Below, one piece after another: positions 12,607 to 23,063 of a stretch of DNA of 64,000 nt. Source of the DNA: Variovorax paradoxus (GTDB lineage Bacteria > Pseudomonadota > Gammaproteobacteria > Burkholderiales > Burkholderiaceae_C). Position 1 is the stretch's first letter, and every line of letters begins with the position of its first letter. The stretch spans positions 2,666,001 to 2,730,000 of the forward strand of contig NZ_CP046622.1 in assembly GCF_009755665.1 (NCBI RefSeq), read 5' to 3'. The notes beneath the pieces were generated by a model. The model was not told where the DNA came from and made no database searches. It worked only from the letters and a program-made list of their open reading frames with translations. A program made the position numbers and the translations under genes.

Positions 12607-14391
12607 ATGGAAATCTCGAAGGCGGAACTCGCTTCCGCAGCAGCCGCGTCCTCTGGCGCCGGCAATCAAACGCAAGAGCTCATGGGCGCTGAAGTGCTGG
12701 TCAAGGCACTGCAGGCCGAAGGCGTCCAGTACATCTGGGGCTATCCGGGCGGCGCGGTTCTGTACATCTACGACGCGTTCTACAAGCAGGACACCATCCA
12801 GCATGTGCTGGTGCGCCACGAGCAGGCAGCCGTCCACGCGGCCGACGGCTATGCGCGCGCCACGGGCGAGGTGGGCGTGGCGCTGGTTACCTCCGGCCCC
12901 GGGCTGACCAATGCGGTCACCGGCATTGCCACCGCGTACATGGACTCCATCCCGATGGTGATCATCTCGGGCCAGGTACCCACCGCCGCCATCGGTCTGG
13001 ACGCCTTCCAGGAGTGCGACACCGTCGGCATCACGCGCCCCATCGTGAAGCACAACTTCCTCGTCAAGGACCCGAAAGACCTGGCCCTGACGATGAAAAA
13101 GGCCTTCCACATCGCACGCAGCGGCCGTCCGGGCCCGGTGGTGGTGGACGTGCCCAAGGACGTCTCGTTCAAGAAGACTCCTTATTCAGGCTATCCCGAC
13201 AAGGTCGAGATGCGCTCGTACAACCCCGTGCGCAAGGGTCACGGCGGCCAGATCCGCAAGGCGCTGAACCTGCTGCTGAACGCCAAGCGCCCGTACATCT
13301 ACACGGGCGGCGGCGTGCTGCTGGGCAACGCCACCAACGAACTGCGCACGCTGGTCGACATGCTCGGCTATCCGGTCACCAACACGCTGATGGGCCTTGG
13401 CGCCTACCCGGCGAGCGACCGCAAGTTTCTGGGCATGCTGGGCATGCACGGCACCATCGAAGCCAACAACGCCATGCAGAACTGCGACGTGCTGCTGGCC
13501 GTGGGAGCGCGCTTCGACGACCGCGTGATCGGCAACCCGAAGCACTTTGCGATGAACGATCGCAAGATCATCCACGTCGACATCGACCCCTCGAGCATCT
13601 CCAAGCGCGTGAAGGTCGACATTCCGATCGTGGGCGACGTGAAGGACGTGCTCACCGAACTGATCTCGATGATCCGCGAGAGCACCACCAAGCCCGACGC
13701 CGGCGCGCTGTCCGACTGGTGGAAGACCATCGAGGCCTGGCGCTCGCGCGACTGCCTCAAGTACGACCGCGACAACAAGGACGTCATCAAGCCGCAGTAC
13801 GTGGTCGAAACCCTCTGGAACATGACCAAGGACGCCGACACGTACATCACGTCGGACGTCGGCCAGCACCAGATGTGGGCCGCGCAGTACTACCGCTTCG
13901 ACGAGCCGCGCCGCTGGATCAACTCGGGTGGCTTGGGCACCATGGGCGTCGGTATTCCGTACGCCATGGGCATCAAGCTCGCCAAGCCCGACTCGGAAGT
14001 GTTCACCATCACCGGCGAAGGCTCGGTGCAGATGTGCATCCAGGAACTCTCCACCTGCCTGCAATACAACACGCCGATCAAGATCTGCTCGCTCAACAAC
14101 CGCTACCTGGGCATGGTGCGCCAGTGGCAGGAGATCGAATACTCCGGCCGCTACAGCCACAGCTACATGGATGCGCTGCCCAACTTCGTGAAGCTGGCCG
14201 AGGCCTATGGCCACGTCGGCATGCTGATCGAGCGTCCACAAGACGTGGAGCCGGCGCTGCGCGAAGCGCGCAAGCTCAAGGACCGCACCGTGTTCATGGA
14301 TTTCCGTACCGACCCCACCGAGAACGTGTTCCCGATGGTCAAGGCCGGCATGGGCATTACCGAAATGCTGTTGGGCTCCGAAGATCTCTGA
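12607..14391 (+). CDS. ilvB: Acetolactate synthase large subunit
   Basis: A 594-residue thiamin-diphosphate enzyme catalysing the first common step of valine/leucine/isoleucine synthesis. Family features are YIWGYPGGAVLYIYDAF, the catalytic Glu region RHEQAAVHAADGYARATG, SGPGLTNAVTGIATAYMDS and the ThDP motif GEGSVQMCIQEL. The ATG at 12607 follows CCAAAGG. It forms an operon with the regulatory subunit ilvH 107 bp downstream and ilvC beyond. Confidence 0.96.
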   Translation: MEISKAELASAAAASSGAGNQTQELMGAEVLVKALQAEGVQYIWGYPGGAVLYIYDAFYKQDTIQHVLVRHEQAAVHAADGYARATGEVGVALVTSGPGLTNAVTGIATAYMDSIPMVIISGQVPTAAIGLDAFQECDTVGITRPIVKHNFLVKDPKDLALTMKKAFHIARSGRPGPVVVDVPKDVSFKKTPYSGYPDKVEMRSYNPVRKGHGGQIRKALNLLLNAKRPYIYTGGGVLLGNATNELRTLVDMLGYPVTNTLMGLGAYPASDRKFLGMLGMHGTIEANNAMQNCDVLLAVGARFDDRVIGNPKHFAMNDRKIIHVDIDPSSISKRVKVDIPIVGDVKDVLTELISMIRESTTKPDAGALSDWWKTIEAWRSRDCLKYDRDNKDVIKPQYVVETLWNMTKDADTYITSDVGQHQMWAAQYYRFDEPRRWINSGGLGTMGVGIPYAMGIKLAKPDSEVFTITGEGSVQMCIQELSTCLQYNTPIKICSLNNRYLGMVRQWQEIEYSGRYSHSYMDALPNFVKLAEAYGHVGMLIERPQDVEPALREARKLKDRTVFMDFRTDPTENVFPMVKAGMGITEMLLGSEDL

Positions 14392-14498
14392 TCGCCGGCG
14401 CGTTCGCTCTTAACTTTACTGACGACGAATCTATTGCCCGCCAAGCCCGCGCATTACCGTGCACGGGGGAGGGCGGCGAAAAGAGGAGTCGCGCAAAC

Positions 14499-14990
14499 AT
14501 GAAACACATCATTGCAGTGCTGCTGGAAAACGAGCCCGGTGCTCTTTCCCGCGTGGTGGGCCTTTTTTCGGCCCGCGGCTACAACATCGAATCGCTCACC
14601 GTCGCGCCGACCGAGGACGCCAGCCTTTCGCGCATGACCATCGTCACCGCCGGCTCCGACGACGTGATCGAGCAGATCACCAAGCACCTGAACCGCCTGA
14701 TCGAAGTGGTCAAGGTCGTCGACCTGACCGAAGGTGCCTATACCGAGCGCGAGCTCATGATGGTCAAGGTGCGCGCCGTGGGCAAGGAACGCGAAGAAAT
14801 GATGCGCATGGCCGAGATCTTTCGTGGCCGCATCATCGACGTCACCGACAAGAGCTACACCATCGAACTCACCGGCGACCACGGCAAGAACGATGCTTTC
14901 TTGGAAGCAATCGACCGTAGCGCTATCCTCGAGACTGTCCGCACCGGCGCCAGCGGCATCGGGCGCGGCGAGCGCATCCTGCGCGTGTAG
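14499..14990 (+). CDS. ilvH: Acetolactate synthase small regulatory subunit
   Basis: A 163-residue regulatory subunit that activates the large subunit and confers valine feedback. The N-terminal ACT domain is clear (IAVLLENEPGALSRVVGLFS, ARGYNIESLTVAPTED), and the C-terminal half (REEMMRMAEIFRGRIIDV) matches IlvH. The ATG at 14499 is preceded by AGAGGAG. It lies between ilvB and ilvC in the usual order. Confidence 0.96.
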   Translation: MKHIIAVLLENEPGALSRVVGLFSARGYNIESLTVAPTEDASLSRMTIVTAGSDDVIEQITKHLNRLIEVVKVVDLTEGAYTERELMMVKVRAVGKEREEMMRMAEIFRGRIIDVTDKSYTIELTGDHGKNDAFLEAIDRSAILETVRTGASGIGRGERILRV

Positions 14991-15045
14991 GGGGTGAAGA
15001 TCCCCTCAGTTCCAATGTTCTAAACCAACACATGAGGAGAAGGTA

Positions 15046-15309
15046 ATGCAAGATTTGCTGGGTTTCGAGAAGATGGTGACACCGATCATCATTCGGATTC
15101 TGTACTTCCTCGGGTTGCTGGGCGTGCTCGCTGCAACGGTCGTTTCGTTGTTCCAGGGGCGCTTCCTCGCTGCCATCGGCATCCTCGTTTTCGGCGCGAT
15201 CATGGTTCGCGTCTACAGCGAACTGCTGATCCTGCTGTTCCGCATTCACGACAACCTCGTGTCGATCAACCATCAAATGAAGGACCGGAATCCCTCCGGC
15301 CAACTGTGA
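15046..15309 (+). CDS. DUF4282 small membrane protein
   Basis: An 87-residue protein with two predicted transmembrane helices (IIRILYFLGLLGVLAATVV and FLAAIGILVFGAIMVRVY) and a conserved RVYSELLILLFRIHDNL stretch, matching DUF4282. A strong ribosome-binding site (AGGAGAAGG) precedes the ATG. It is inserted between ilvH and ilvC in the same direction. No function is known, and a metabolic link to branched-chain synthesis is not established. Confidence 0.82.
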   Translation: MQDLLGFEKMVTPIIIRILYFLGLLGVLAATVVSLFQGRFLAAIGILVFGAIMVRVYSELLILLFRIHDNLVSINHQMKDRNPSGQL

Positions 15310-15314
15310 GTGAA

Positions 15315-15337
15315 AGCACCCCCGCCCTGGGGGTGCT
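15315..15337 (+). promoter_or_regulatory. Intercistronic hairpin before ilvC
   Basis: A perfect 9-bp stem (AGCACCCCC, loop GCCCT, GGGGGTGCT) lies directly after the DUF4282 stop and 25 bp before ilvC. It lacks a following T-run, so it is not a typical intrinsic terminator. It may protect or process the mRNA, or attenuate weakly. Confidence 0.5.
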
Positions 15338-15350
15338 CGAGATTAAATAG

Positions 15351-16379
<1,029 letters not shown>

Positions 16380-16420
16380 TCCACAAAATGAAGCGGGCGC
16401 CGCGGCGCCTGTTTTCCGAG

Positions 16421-16445
16421 GGCCACCCGCTGGGGTGGCCTTTTT
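16421..16445 (+). terminator. Intrinsic terminator after ilvC
   Basis: The GC-rich hairpin GGCCACCC-GCT-GGGGTGGCC is followed by TTTTT. It lies 42 bp after the ilvC stop and separates the ilv operon from pssA. Confidence 0.8.
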
Positions 16446-16562
16446 CATGTGGGGCGCACCATGCCCCTGAACTACACTGCGAACCCATGCGATTCACAGA
16501 TCAAGATGCTATCGAATGGGTAGCCGTTCGCGCAGTGCCCATGAGGGACGGAGGCAAACTCA

Positions 16563-17387
16563 ATGCATGACGACACGGTTCCCGACGAAGTGCCGCCGCG
16601 CAAGCGCCGCAAGGGCATCTACATTCTGCCGAACCTGTTCACGCTCGCCGCGCTGTTCGGCGGCTTCTATTCGGTCGTGATGGCAATGAACGGGCGCTTC
16701 GATCTTGCGGCGCTCGGCGTGTTTGCCGCCATGATTCTCGACAGCCTGGACGGCCGCGTGGCCCGCATGACCAACACGCAAAGCGCGTTCGGCGAGCAGA
16801 TGGATTCGCTGTCCGACATGGTGTCGTTCGGTGCGGCGCCCGCGCTCATCGCCTACGAGTGGTCGCTCAAGGGCCTGGGACGCTGGGGCTGGATTGCGGC
16901 TTTTGTGTATTGCGCCTGCGCGGCGCTGCGGCTCGCACGCTTCAACGTCAACACCGGTGTGGTGGACAAGCGCTGGTTCCAGGGGCTTCCGTCGCCGGCC
17001 GCGGCCGCGCTGGTGGCCGGGTTCATCTGGCTCATGACCGAATGGGGCAAGCGAGGCGGCGAGGTGCTGTACCTCTCTTGGACGCAGATCACATGGATCA
17101 CCTTCGCGTTCACGCTCTACGCCGGTCTTTCGATGGTCACCAACGCGCCGTTCTACAGCTTCAAGGACGTGCAGATGAAAAAGAGCGTGCCGTTCGTGGT
17201 GATCGTGCTGATCGCCCTGGGCATTGCGGTCATCAACATCCACCCGCCCACGGTGCTGTTCGGATTGTTCGTTGCCTACGGCCTGAGCGGCTACGTGGTT
17301 TATGCGTGGCGCAAGGCCAAGGGACAGCAGGCCAGCGTGATCAGCACCTCGACCGAAGAGCCGGACGAGCGGGGCTTGCATAACTGA
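16563..17387 (+). CDS. pssA: CDP-diacylglycerol-serine O-phosphatidyltransferase
   Basis: A 274-residue inner-membrane enzyme making phosphatidylserine. The CDP-alcohol phosphotransferase motif D-G-x2-A-R-x8-G-x3-D-x3-D is complete: D63, G64, A67, R68, G77, D81, D85. Multiple hydrophobic helices follow. GGAGG at 16550-16554, 8 nt before the ATG, fixes the start. The decarboxylase psd is not adjacent. The gene precedes the leucine leader. Confidence 0.95.
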   Translation: MHDDTVPDEVPPRKRRKGIYILPNLFTLAALFGGFYSVVMAMNGRFDLAALGVFAAMILDSLDGRVARMTNTQSAFGEQMDSLSDMVSFGAAPALIAYEWSLKGLGRWGWIAAFVYCACAALRLARFNVNTGVVDKRWFQGLPSPAAAALVAGFIWLMTEWGKRGGEVLYLSWTQITWITFAFTLYAGLSMVTNAPFYSFKDVQMKKSVPFVVIVLIALGIAVINIHPPTVLFGLFVAYGLSGYVVYAWRKAKGQQASVISTSTEEPDERGLHN

Positions 17388-17406
17388 CCGCGGCTTGTGC
17401 TACATT
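17376..17406 (+). promoter_or_regulatory. Possible promoter of the leuA operon
   Basis: TTGCAT at 17376-17381 and an extended -10 TGC-TACATT ending at 17406 are separated by 19 bp. Transcription would begin near 17413, only a few bases before the leader peptide ATG at 17417, so the leader mRNA may be nearly leaderless. The spacing is long for sigma-70, so confidence is moderate. Confidence 0.4.
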
Positions 17407-17416
17407 CGCAATCCTC

Positions 17417-17473
17417 ATGACCAAGATTTCGCTGCTGGCCCTACTAGCCCTCCCTCACGGGCGGAGACGGTAG
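17417..17473 (+). CDS. leuL: Leucine leader peptide (18 residues)
   Basis: The short reading frame encodes [18 protein letters not shown]. Five of its 18 codons are Leu (CTG CTG, CTA CTA, CTC), including two CTA codons, rare in a high-GC genome. It lies between the putative promoter and a perfect terminator hairpin just before leuA. This is the architecture of ribosome-mediated attenuation: stalling at Leu codons when charged tRNA-Leu is scarce would prevent the terminator. ACGGGC at 17457-17462 in the leader can pair with GCCCGT of the terminator's 5' arm. The symbol is used by analogy. Confidence 0.75.
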   Translation: MTKISLLALLALPHGRRR

Positions 17474-17494
17474 CGCACGCGCAAATCCCTCACC

Positions 17495-17531
17495 ACGGCC
17501 CGTTCGCACCAGCAACGGGCCGTTTGTTTTT
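17495..17531 (+). terminator. Attenuator hairpin before leuA
   Basis: A perfect 10-bp stem (ACGGCCCGTT at 17495-17504 and AACGGGCCGT at 17514-17523) with a 9-nt loop is followed by TTGTTTTT. It sits 41 bp before the leuA ATG and 22 bp after the leader peptide stop, so it would stop transcription before leuA when leucine is plentiful. Confidence 0.82.
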
Positions 17532-17571
17532 GGGGTTGCTGGTTGATTCCCAACCATCCAGAGAAATCGAC

Positions 17572-19275
17572 ATGCTCAAGCAACCTCAAGCCAAATACCG
17601 CGCATTCGCCCCGATCGGCCTCAAGGACCGCACCTGGCCCGATGCCGTGCTGACCAAGGCGCCCATCTGGCTGTCGACGGACCTGCGCGATGGCAACCAG
17701 GCCTTGGTGGAGCCGATGGACATTGCGCGCAAGATGCGCATGTTCGAGACGCTCGTGGCCATCGGTTTCAAGGAAATCGAAGTCGGCTTTCCGTCTGCTT
17801 CGCAAGTCGAATTCGACTTCGTACGCAAGCTCATCGAGGAAGACCGCATTCCCGACGACGTGACGATCCAGGTGCTGACGCAGGCGCGCGACCACCTCGT
17901 TGCGCGCACCTTCGAATCGCTGCAAGGCGCGCCGCGCGCCATCGTTCACCTCTACAACGCAGTGGCCCCGGTGATGCGCCGCGTGGTGCTCGGCATGGAC
18001 GAAGACCAGATCGTCGAGCTGGCCAGCAGCCACGCGCGCATGTTCAACGAATTTGCCGCGAAGCAGCCCGCAACCAAGTGGACCTTTCAGTACTCGCCCG
18101 AAATGTTCTCGGGCACCGATGTCGTGTTTTCCAAGCGCGTGGTCGATGCGGTCACCGAAGTCTGGGCGCCGACGCCCGAGCACAAGTGCATCGTCAACCT
18201 GCCCACCACAGTGGAGCATTCCACGCCGAACATCTTTGCGGACATGATCGAGTGGATGCACCGCAACCTTGCACGCCGCGATTCCATCGTGCTGTGCGTG
18301 CACCCGCACAACGACCGCGGCACCGGCACCGCAGCCGGTGAGCTGGCGCTGATGGCCGGTGCCGAGCGCATCGAAGGCTGCCTTTTCGGCAACGGCGAGC
18401 GCACCGGCAACCTCGACCTCGTGAACGTTGCGCTCAATCTCTACACACAAGGCGTTTCGCCTGAACTCGATTTCTCGAACATCGACGAGATCCGCGCGAC
18501 GGTCGAGCACTGCAACCAGATCCCGGTGCATCCGCGCCACCCGTATGTGGGCGACCTCGTCTACACCTCGTTCTCGGGTTCGCACCAGGACGCGATCAAG
18601 AAGGCCTTTGCAGCGCGCAAGGAGGGCGACATCTGGGACATGCCGTACCTCCCCATCGATCCGAAGGACGTGGGACGCAGCTACGAGGCCGTGATTCGCG
18701 TCAACAGCCAGTCGGGCAAGGGCGGCATGGCCTATCTGCTCGAGAGCGAATACGGCATCGAGATGCCGCGCCGCCTGCAGATGGAGTTCATGCAGGCCGT
18801 CCAGCGCGTGATGGACGTGGCCGGCAAGGAACTCACTGCGGCAGACCTCTGGCAGCTGTTCGTTCGCGAATACGGCATCGAGGCCGCGCATTCGCTGCAG
18901 CACCGCGTGCTCGAGGAAGAAGGCGAGGGCGCCAGTGCTTCGGTGGTGCTGCGCGGCAACCTGCCGTGGGAGGGTGAAGTCCGCGCCATCGAAGGCCGCG
19001 GCAACGGGCCGATCGATGCTTTCACCCAGGCGCTGAGCAAGGCCACTGGCCATACCGTGCGTGTGATGGACTATCACCAGCATGCGATCGGTGCGGGTGC
19101 CGATGCCAGGTCGGTGGCGTACCTCGAACTGCGCGTGGACGAAGCCCAGACACTCTTCGGCGTGGGCATCGACGCGGACGTGATCTCCGCCTCGCTCAAG
19201 GCCATTGTCTCGGGCGTGCAGCGCGCACGGAGCCGGGGCGCGCACAGCGCACAATCGGTGGTTGAGCTCGCCTGA
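17572..19275 (+). CDS. leuA: 2-isopropylmalate synthase, long type (TIGR00970-like)
   Basis: A 567-residue enzyme condensing acetyl-CoA with 2-ketoisovalerate in leucine synthesis. This is the fungal/actinobacterial-type Leu[18 protein letters not shown] near the N-terminus carries the metal Asp, HPHNDRGTG gives metal His ligands, and the C-terminal regulatory region ends with [19 protein letters not shown]. The ATG at 17572 follows the attenuator. It differs clearly from the second synthase directly downstream. Confidence 0.93.
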   Translation: MLKQPQAKYRAFAPIGLKDRTWPDAVLTKAPIWLSTDLRDGNQALVEPMDIARKMRMFETLVAIGFKEIEVGFPSASQVEFDFVRKLIEEDRIPDDVTIQVLTQARDHLVARTFESLQGAPRAIVHLYNAVAPVMRRVVLGMDEDQIVELASSHARMFNEFAAKQPATKWTFQYSPEMFSGTDVVFSKRVVDAVTEVWAPTPEHKCIVNLPTTVEHSTPNIFADMIEWMHRNLARRDSIVLCVHPHNDRGTGTAAGELALMAGAERIEGCLFGNGERTGNLDLVNVALNLYTQGVSPELDFSNIDEIRATVEHCNQIPVHPRHPYVGDLVYTSFSGSHQDAIKKAFAARKEGDIWDMPYLPIDPKDVGRSYEAVIRVNSQSGKGGMAYLLESEYGIEMPRRLQMEFMQAVQRVMDVAGKELTAADLWQLFVREYGIEAAHSLQHRVLEEEGEGASASVVLRGNLPWEGEVRAIEGRGNGPIDAFTQALSKATGHTVRVMDYHQHAIGAGADARSVAYLELRVDEAQTLFGVGIDADVISASLKAIVSGVQRARSRGAHSAQSVVELA

Positions 19276-19335
19276 CGCTGTCCGCCGCCGTGCGCGCAGG
19301 GTGCGAAACGACCAAAAGGAACAAAGGAGTCCACG

Positions 19336-20874
19336 ATGACCGACCAACTGATTATTTTCGACACCACCCTGCGCGACGGCGAGCAGTCGCCCGGCGCCTC
19401 GATGACGCGCGACGAGAAGCTGCGCATCGCCAAGCAACTCGAGCGACTGAAGGTGGATGTCATCGAGGCCGGTTTTCCGGCCAGCTCGAACGGCGACTTC
19501 GAAGCGGTCAAGGCCATTGCCAACGCCATCAAGGATTCGACGATTTGCGGCCTCTCGCGCGCCAACGATCGCGACATTTCGCGTGCGGCCGAAGCGCTCA
19601 AGGGCGCTGCGCGCGGGCGCATCCACACCTTCATCGCAACGTCGCCGCTTCACATGGAAAAGAAGCTGCGCATGTCGCCGGACGAGGTGCATGAGCAAGC
19701 CAGGCTTGCTGTGCGCTTTGCGCGCAACCTCGTGGGAGACGTGGAGTTCAGCCCCGAAGACGGCTACCGCAGCGACCCCGACTTTCTCTGCCGCGTGCTC
19801 GAAACCGTGATCAACGAGGGCGCCACCACCATCAACGTGCCCGACACCGTGGGCTACGCCATTCCCGAGCTGTACGGCAACTTCATCAAGATGCTGCGCG
19901 AGCGCGTGCCCAACAGCGACAAGGCCATCTGGTCGGTGCATTGCCACAACGACCTCGGAATGGCCGTGGCCAACTCGCTGGCCGGCGTGAAGATCGGCGG
20001 CGCACGCCAGGTCGAGTGCACCATCAACGGCCTGGGCGAGCGGGCGGGCAACTGCTCGCTCGAAGAAATCGTCATGGCCGTGAAGACCCGCAAGGACTAC
20101 TTCGGGCTCGAACTGAATGTCGACGCCCGGCACATCGTGGCCGCGAGCCGCATGGTGAGCCAGACCACGGGCTTCGTGGTGCAGCCCAACAAGGCCGTGG
20201 TGGGCGCCAATGCCTTTGCGCATGCTTCGGGCATTCACCAGGACGGCGTGCTCAAGGCGCGCGACACCTACGAGATCATGCGGGCCGAAGACGTGGGCTG
20301 GACGGCCAACAAGATCGTGCTGGGCAAGCTCAGCGGGCGCAACGCATTCAAGCAGCGCCTGCAAGACCTGGGCGTGACCATGGGCAGCGAAGCCGACATC
20401 AATGCCGCGTTCCTGCGCTTCAAGGAGCTGGCCGACCGCAAGTCGGAGATTTTTGACGAGGACATCCTCGCGCTCGTCAGCGCAGAAGAATTGGCGCACG
20501 TTGATGAACAGTTCGCTTTTGTGTCGCTTTCCCAGCACAGCGAAACGGGCGAGCGCCCCCAGGCCAAGGTCGTCTTTACCGTTCGGGGCAAGGAAGTCAC
20601 CGGCGAATCCGACGGCAATGGCCCGGTTGATGCTTCTCTGAAGGCCATTGAATCGCTTGTCAAGAGCGGCGCCGAGATGGTGCTTTACTCGGTTAATGCG
20701 ATTAGTGGCTCGACAGAAAGCCAAGGGGAAGTTACAGTTCGGTTACAAAATGCAGGGCGGGTAGTGAATGGAGTAGGCGCGGACCCCGACATCGTGGTCG
20801 CATCGGCCAAGGCTTATTTGAGTGCGCTCAATAAGTTACAGAGCCAAGCTGAGAGAGTGGCGGCACAAGGTTAG
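19336..20874 (+). CDS. leuA: 2-isopropylmalate synthase, standard type
   Basis: A 512-residue standard bacterial LeuA. The N-terminal signature [17 protein letters not shown] holds the catalytic Arg and metal Asp. [16 protein letters not shown] gives the His ligands, and the C-terminal allosteric domain ends [20 protein letters not shown]. The ATG follows AAAGGAG. It is cotranscribed with the long-type synthase 60 bp upstream and ends at a hairpin terminator at 20906. The two may differ in leucine feedback sensitivity, which the sequence does not reveal. Confidence 0.94.
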   Translation: MTDQLIIFDTTLRDGEQSPGASMTRDEKLRIAKQLERLKVDVIEAGFPASSNGDFEAVKAIANAIKDSTICGLSRANDRDISRAAEALKGAARGRIHTFIATSPLHMEKKLRMSPDEVHEQARLAVRFARNLVGDVEFSPEDGYRSDPDFLCRVLETVINEGATTINVPDTVGYAIPELYGNFIKMLRERVPNSDKAIWSVHCHNDLGMAVANSLAGVKIGGARQVECTINGLGERAGNCSLEEIVMAVKTRKDYFGLELNVDARHIVAASRMVSQTTGFVVQPNKAVVGANAFAHASGIHQDGVLKARDTYEIMRAEDVGWTANKIVLGKLSGRNAFKQRLQDLGVTMGSEADINAAFLRFKELADRKSEIFDEDILALVSAEELAHVDEQFAFVSLSQHSETGERPQAKVVFTVRGKEVTGESDGNGPVDASLKAIESLVKSGAEMVLYSVNAISGSTESQGEVTVRLQNAGRVVNGVGADPDIVVASAKAYLSALNKLQSQAERVAAQG

Positions 20875-20905
20875 TTTTACGAGTGATCCTTGGATTCGAG
20901 TGAAG

Positions 20906-20942
20906 AAAAGGACGCAAGTAACTGATATTGCGTGCCTTTTTT
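20906..20942 (+). terminator. Terminator after the leuA pair
   Basis: AAGGACGCAA pairs with TTGCGTGCCTT with one bulged G and a 10-nt loop, followed by a run of T. It lies 31 bp after the second leuA. Confidence 0.7.
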
Positions 20943-20988
20943 GATTTCGATACACTGCGGTTCTCATTTTGCCGCTGGAGATTTATTA

Positions 20989-22191
20989 ATGCCCGAAACC
21001 CGCCCCCGCCGAGTTTCCAGCCAGCGGTTCTTGCCCGCAGTCAAATTCGTCGCCGTCGCGCTTTGCGCCACGGCGTTTTTGCTGTCCGGTGCACAGGCCG
21101 CCAAGAAGGAAAAAACAACTGTCGCGAAGACGTCCACGGCCAAGAAAGCCGCAGGACCCGTGCCAGTGGAAGTCAAGCGTTCGGCCAAGACGCCGCGCGC
21201 TGCCGTGGTCGCCAAGCGCAGCGGCAAGGCCGACCGAAGCGAAAAGGTCGTCCGTGGTGGCCGCAACGTGGTGGCCTCCATTCGCCAAAAGAACGGCAAG
21301 ACCGTGGTTGCCGTGCAACGCCGTTCGGTCGTTCGCGTCGAAACGCCGGCACGCCAGTCGTTCGGCCAACTGGCCGGCTTGCACGGAACCGAAGACGTGC
21401 TCGACCTGAAGTCGAGCGTTGCACTGGTGATCGACCAGGACACGCATGAAGTGCTGTTCAGCAAGAACGATCATGCGGTGCTCCCGATTGCATCGCTCAC
21501 CAAGCTGATGACCGGCTTGCTGATCAGCGAAGCCCATCTCCCGAACGACGAACTGATTACCATCACCCAGGACGACGTCGACACCGAAAAGGGCAGCCGT
21601 TCGCGCCTTACCGTGGGCACCACGCTGTCGCGCGGCGAGCTTCTGCACCTGGCCCTGATGTCGAGCGAAAACCGCGCAGCGCATGCGCTGGGTCGCACCT
21701 ATCCGGGTGGCCTTGCAACCTTCGTGAGCATCATGAACGCCAAGGCAAAGATGCTCGGCATGAAGGACACGCGCTACGTGGAGCCCACCGGCCTCTCGAG
21801 CCGCAACCAGTCGAGCGCACAAGATCTGGCGCTGCTCGTCAATGCCGCTTATTCCGACGCCACCGTGCGTTCGCTGTCGACCTCGCCTGAATACCAGGTC
21901 GAAGTTGGCAACCGCGTGCTGCAGTTCAACACCACCAACCGTCTCGTGAAGAGCCCAGACTGGGAAATCGGCCTGCAGAAGACGGGCTACATCTCCGAAG
22001 CGGGCCAGTGCCTCGTGATGCAGGCCAAGGTGGCCGGGCGCAAGCTCATCATGGTGTTCCTGGACTCGGCCGGCAAGTACAGCCGTATCGCCGATGCGGA
22101 GCGGGTTCGCCGCTGGGTCGAGGCAGCACATGCCTCCACCGGCTCGCCGGCAGCCTCGCGCAGCAACGCGACCTACCAGGTCGCCGGCTGA
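20989..22191 (+). CDS. D-alanyl-D-alanine endopeptidase/carboxypeptidase (PbpG/DacD type)
   Basis: A 400-residue periplasmic penicillin-binding protein of the S11 family. It has a signal peptide (hydrophobic 16-34, ending SGAQA), then a Lys/Ala/Arg-rich basic linker of about 90 residues (38-125), unusual in length, and the peptidase domain. Catalytic motifs are SLTK (169-172), SEN (226-228) and KTG near residue 330. GGAG lies 9 nt before the ATG at 20989. It trims or cleaves peptidoglycan peptide bonds. Confidence 0.92.
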   Translation: MPETRPRRVSSQRFLPAVKFVAVALCATAFLLSGAQAAKKEKTTVAKTSTAKKAAGPVPVEVKRSAKTPRAAVVAKRSGKADRSEKVVRGGRNVVASIRQKNGKTVVAVQRRSVVRVETPARQSFGQLAGLHGTEDVLDLKSSVALVIDQDTHEVLFSKNDHAVLPIASLTKLMTGLLISEAHLPNDELITITQDDVDTEKGSRSRLTVGTTLSRGELLHLALMSSENRAAHALGRTYPGGLATFVSIMNAKAKMLGMKDTRYVEPTGLSSRNQSSAQDLALLVNAAYSDATVRSLSTSPEYQVEVGNRVLQFNTTNRLVKSPDWEIGLQKTGYISEAGQCLVMQAKVAGRKLIMVFLDSAGKYSRIADAERVRRWVEAAHASTGSPAASRSNATYQVAG

Positions 22192-22196
22192 ACGAC

Positions 22197-23033
22197 TCAG
22201 GCAGCGGCTGAAGAGCCGTTGCCGCTTGCGCCTGGGGCAGCAGCAGACGCCGAGGCGGCGTCCTTGTAGCCCAACGCCCCCGAAATTTCATTGGCCGTGG
22301 CCTGCAGCTTGGGCAGCCAGCCCTCGTCCAGCCGGTCTGCCGGCGCGGAAATAGACAGGCCCGCCACCAGTTTGCCCTGGTCGTCGTAAATGCCGGCGGC
22401 CATGCATCGCACCCCCAGCTCCAGCTCTTCGTTGTCGCGTGCAATGCCGTACTGGCGTGCTTTCGAGAGCTCGCGCTCCAGGACGGGCAATTGCGTAATG
22501 CTGTTGCGTGTGTGGCCGGCCAAGCCGGTTCGCGTGGCATAGCTGCGCACGCGCTGCGGATCGTCCGCCGCCAGGAACAGCTTGCCGGTCGAGGTCAGGT
22601 GCAGGGCGGCCCGGCCGCCGATGGCACGCACCACCTGCATGCCCGAACGCTCGCTGTACGAGCGCTCGATGTAGACGATTTCGTCGCCTTGCCGCATGCT
22701 GAGGTTCACCGGCTGCTGCGTGAGCTTGTGCAGCTCGCGCATCGGCCCCAAGGCGGCATCACGCACGTTCAGCCGGCCCTTGACGAGGTTGCCAAGCTCC
22801 AGCAGCCGCATGCCGAGCCGGTAGCTGCCGGCCTCGGGCCGGTCGACAAATCGGCCGACCGCCAGGTCGTTGAGGATTCGGTGCGTGGTGGAGGGATGCA
22901 GCCCGGTCTTCTCGCTGATTTCCTTCAACGAAATCGCCTCCTCGCGGGAGGCGAGCACGTCGATGAGCGCGAACATGCGCTCGATCACCTGGATGACTGG
23001 AACGGCAGGAACGTCGGATTGATTTTTTCTCAT
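22197..23033 (-). CDS. IclR family transcriptional regulator
   Basis: A 278-residue regulator. The N-terminal winged helix-turn-helix is VIERMFALIDVLASREEAISLKEISEKTG (in parts) with HPSTTHRILNDL as the recognition helix, and the IclR effector domain follows (STGKLFLA, RDNEELELGVRCMA). An Ala/Gly/Ser-rich tail of about 20 residues ends the protein. It is convergent with the D,D-peptidase and about 30 bp beyond the bpt stop. The target and effector are unknown. Confidence 0.9.
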   Translation of the reverse strand: MRKNQSDVPAVPVIQVIERMFALIDVLASREEAISLKEISEKTGLHPSTTHRILNDLAVGRFVDRPEAGSYRLGMRLLELGNLVKGRLNVRDAALGPMRELHKLTQQPVNLSMRQGDEIVYIERSYSERSGMQVVRAIGGRAALHLTSTGKLFLAADDPQRVRSYATRTGLAGHTRNSITQLPVLERELSKARQYGIARDNEELELGVRCMAAGIYDDQGKLVAGLSISAPADRLDEGWLPKLQATANEISGALGYKDAASASAAAPGASGNGSSAAA

Positions 23034-23063
23034 GGCGCGATGCGGTGTGGACCGGGCGCCATT

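Noticed and set aside
16487..16570. Short reading frame before pssA, possibly a leader peptide
   Set aside because: No regulatory codon bias and no hairpin after it; it simply ends at the pssA start.
17455..20724. A leftward frame of over 1000 codons across both leuA genes
   Set aside because: High-GC antisense shadow; the leuA proteins on the plus strand have full motifs and ribosome-binding sites.
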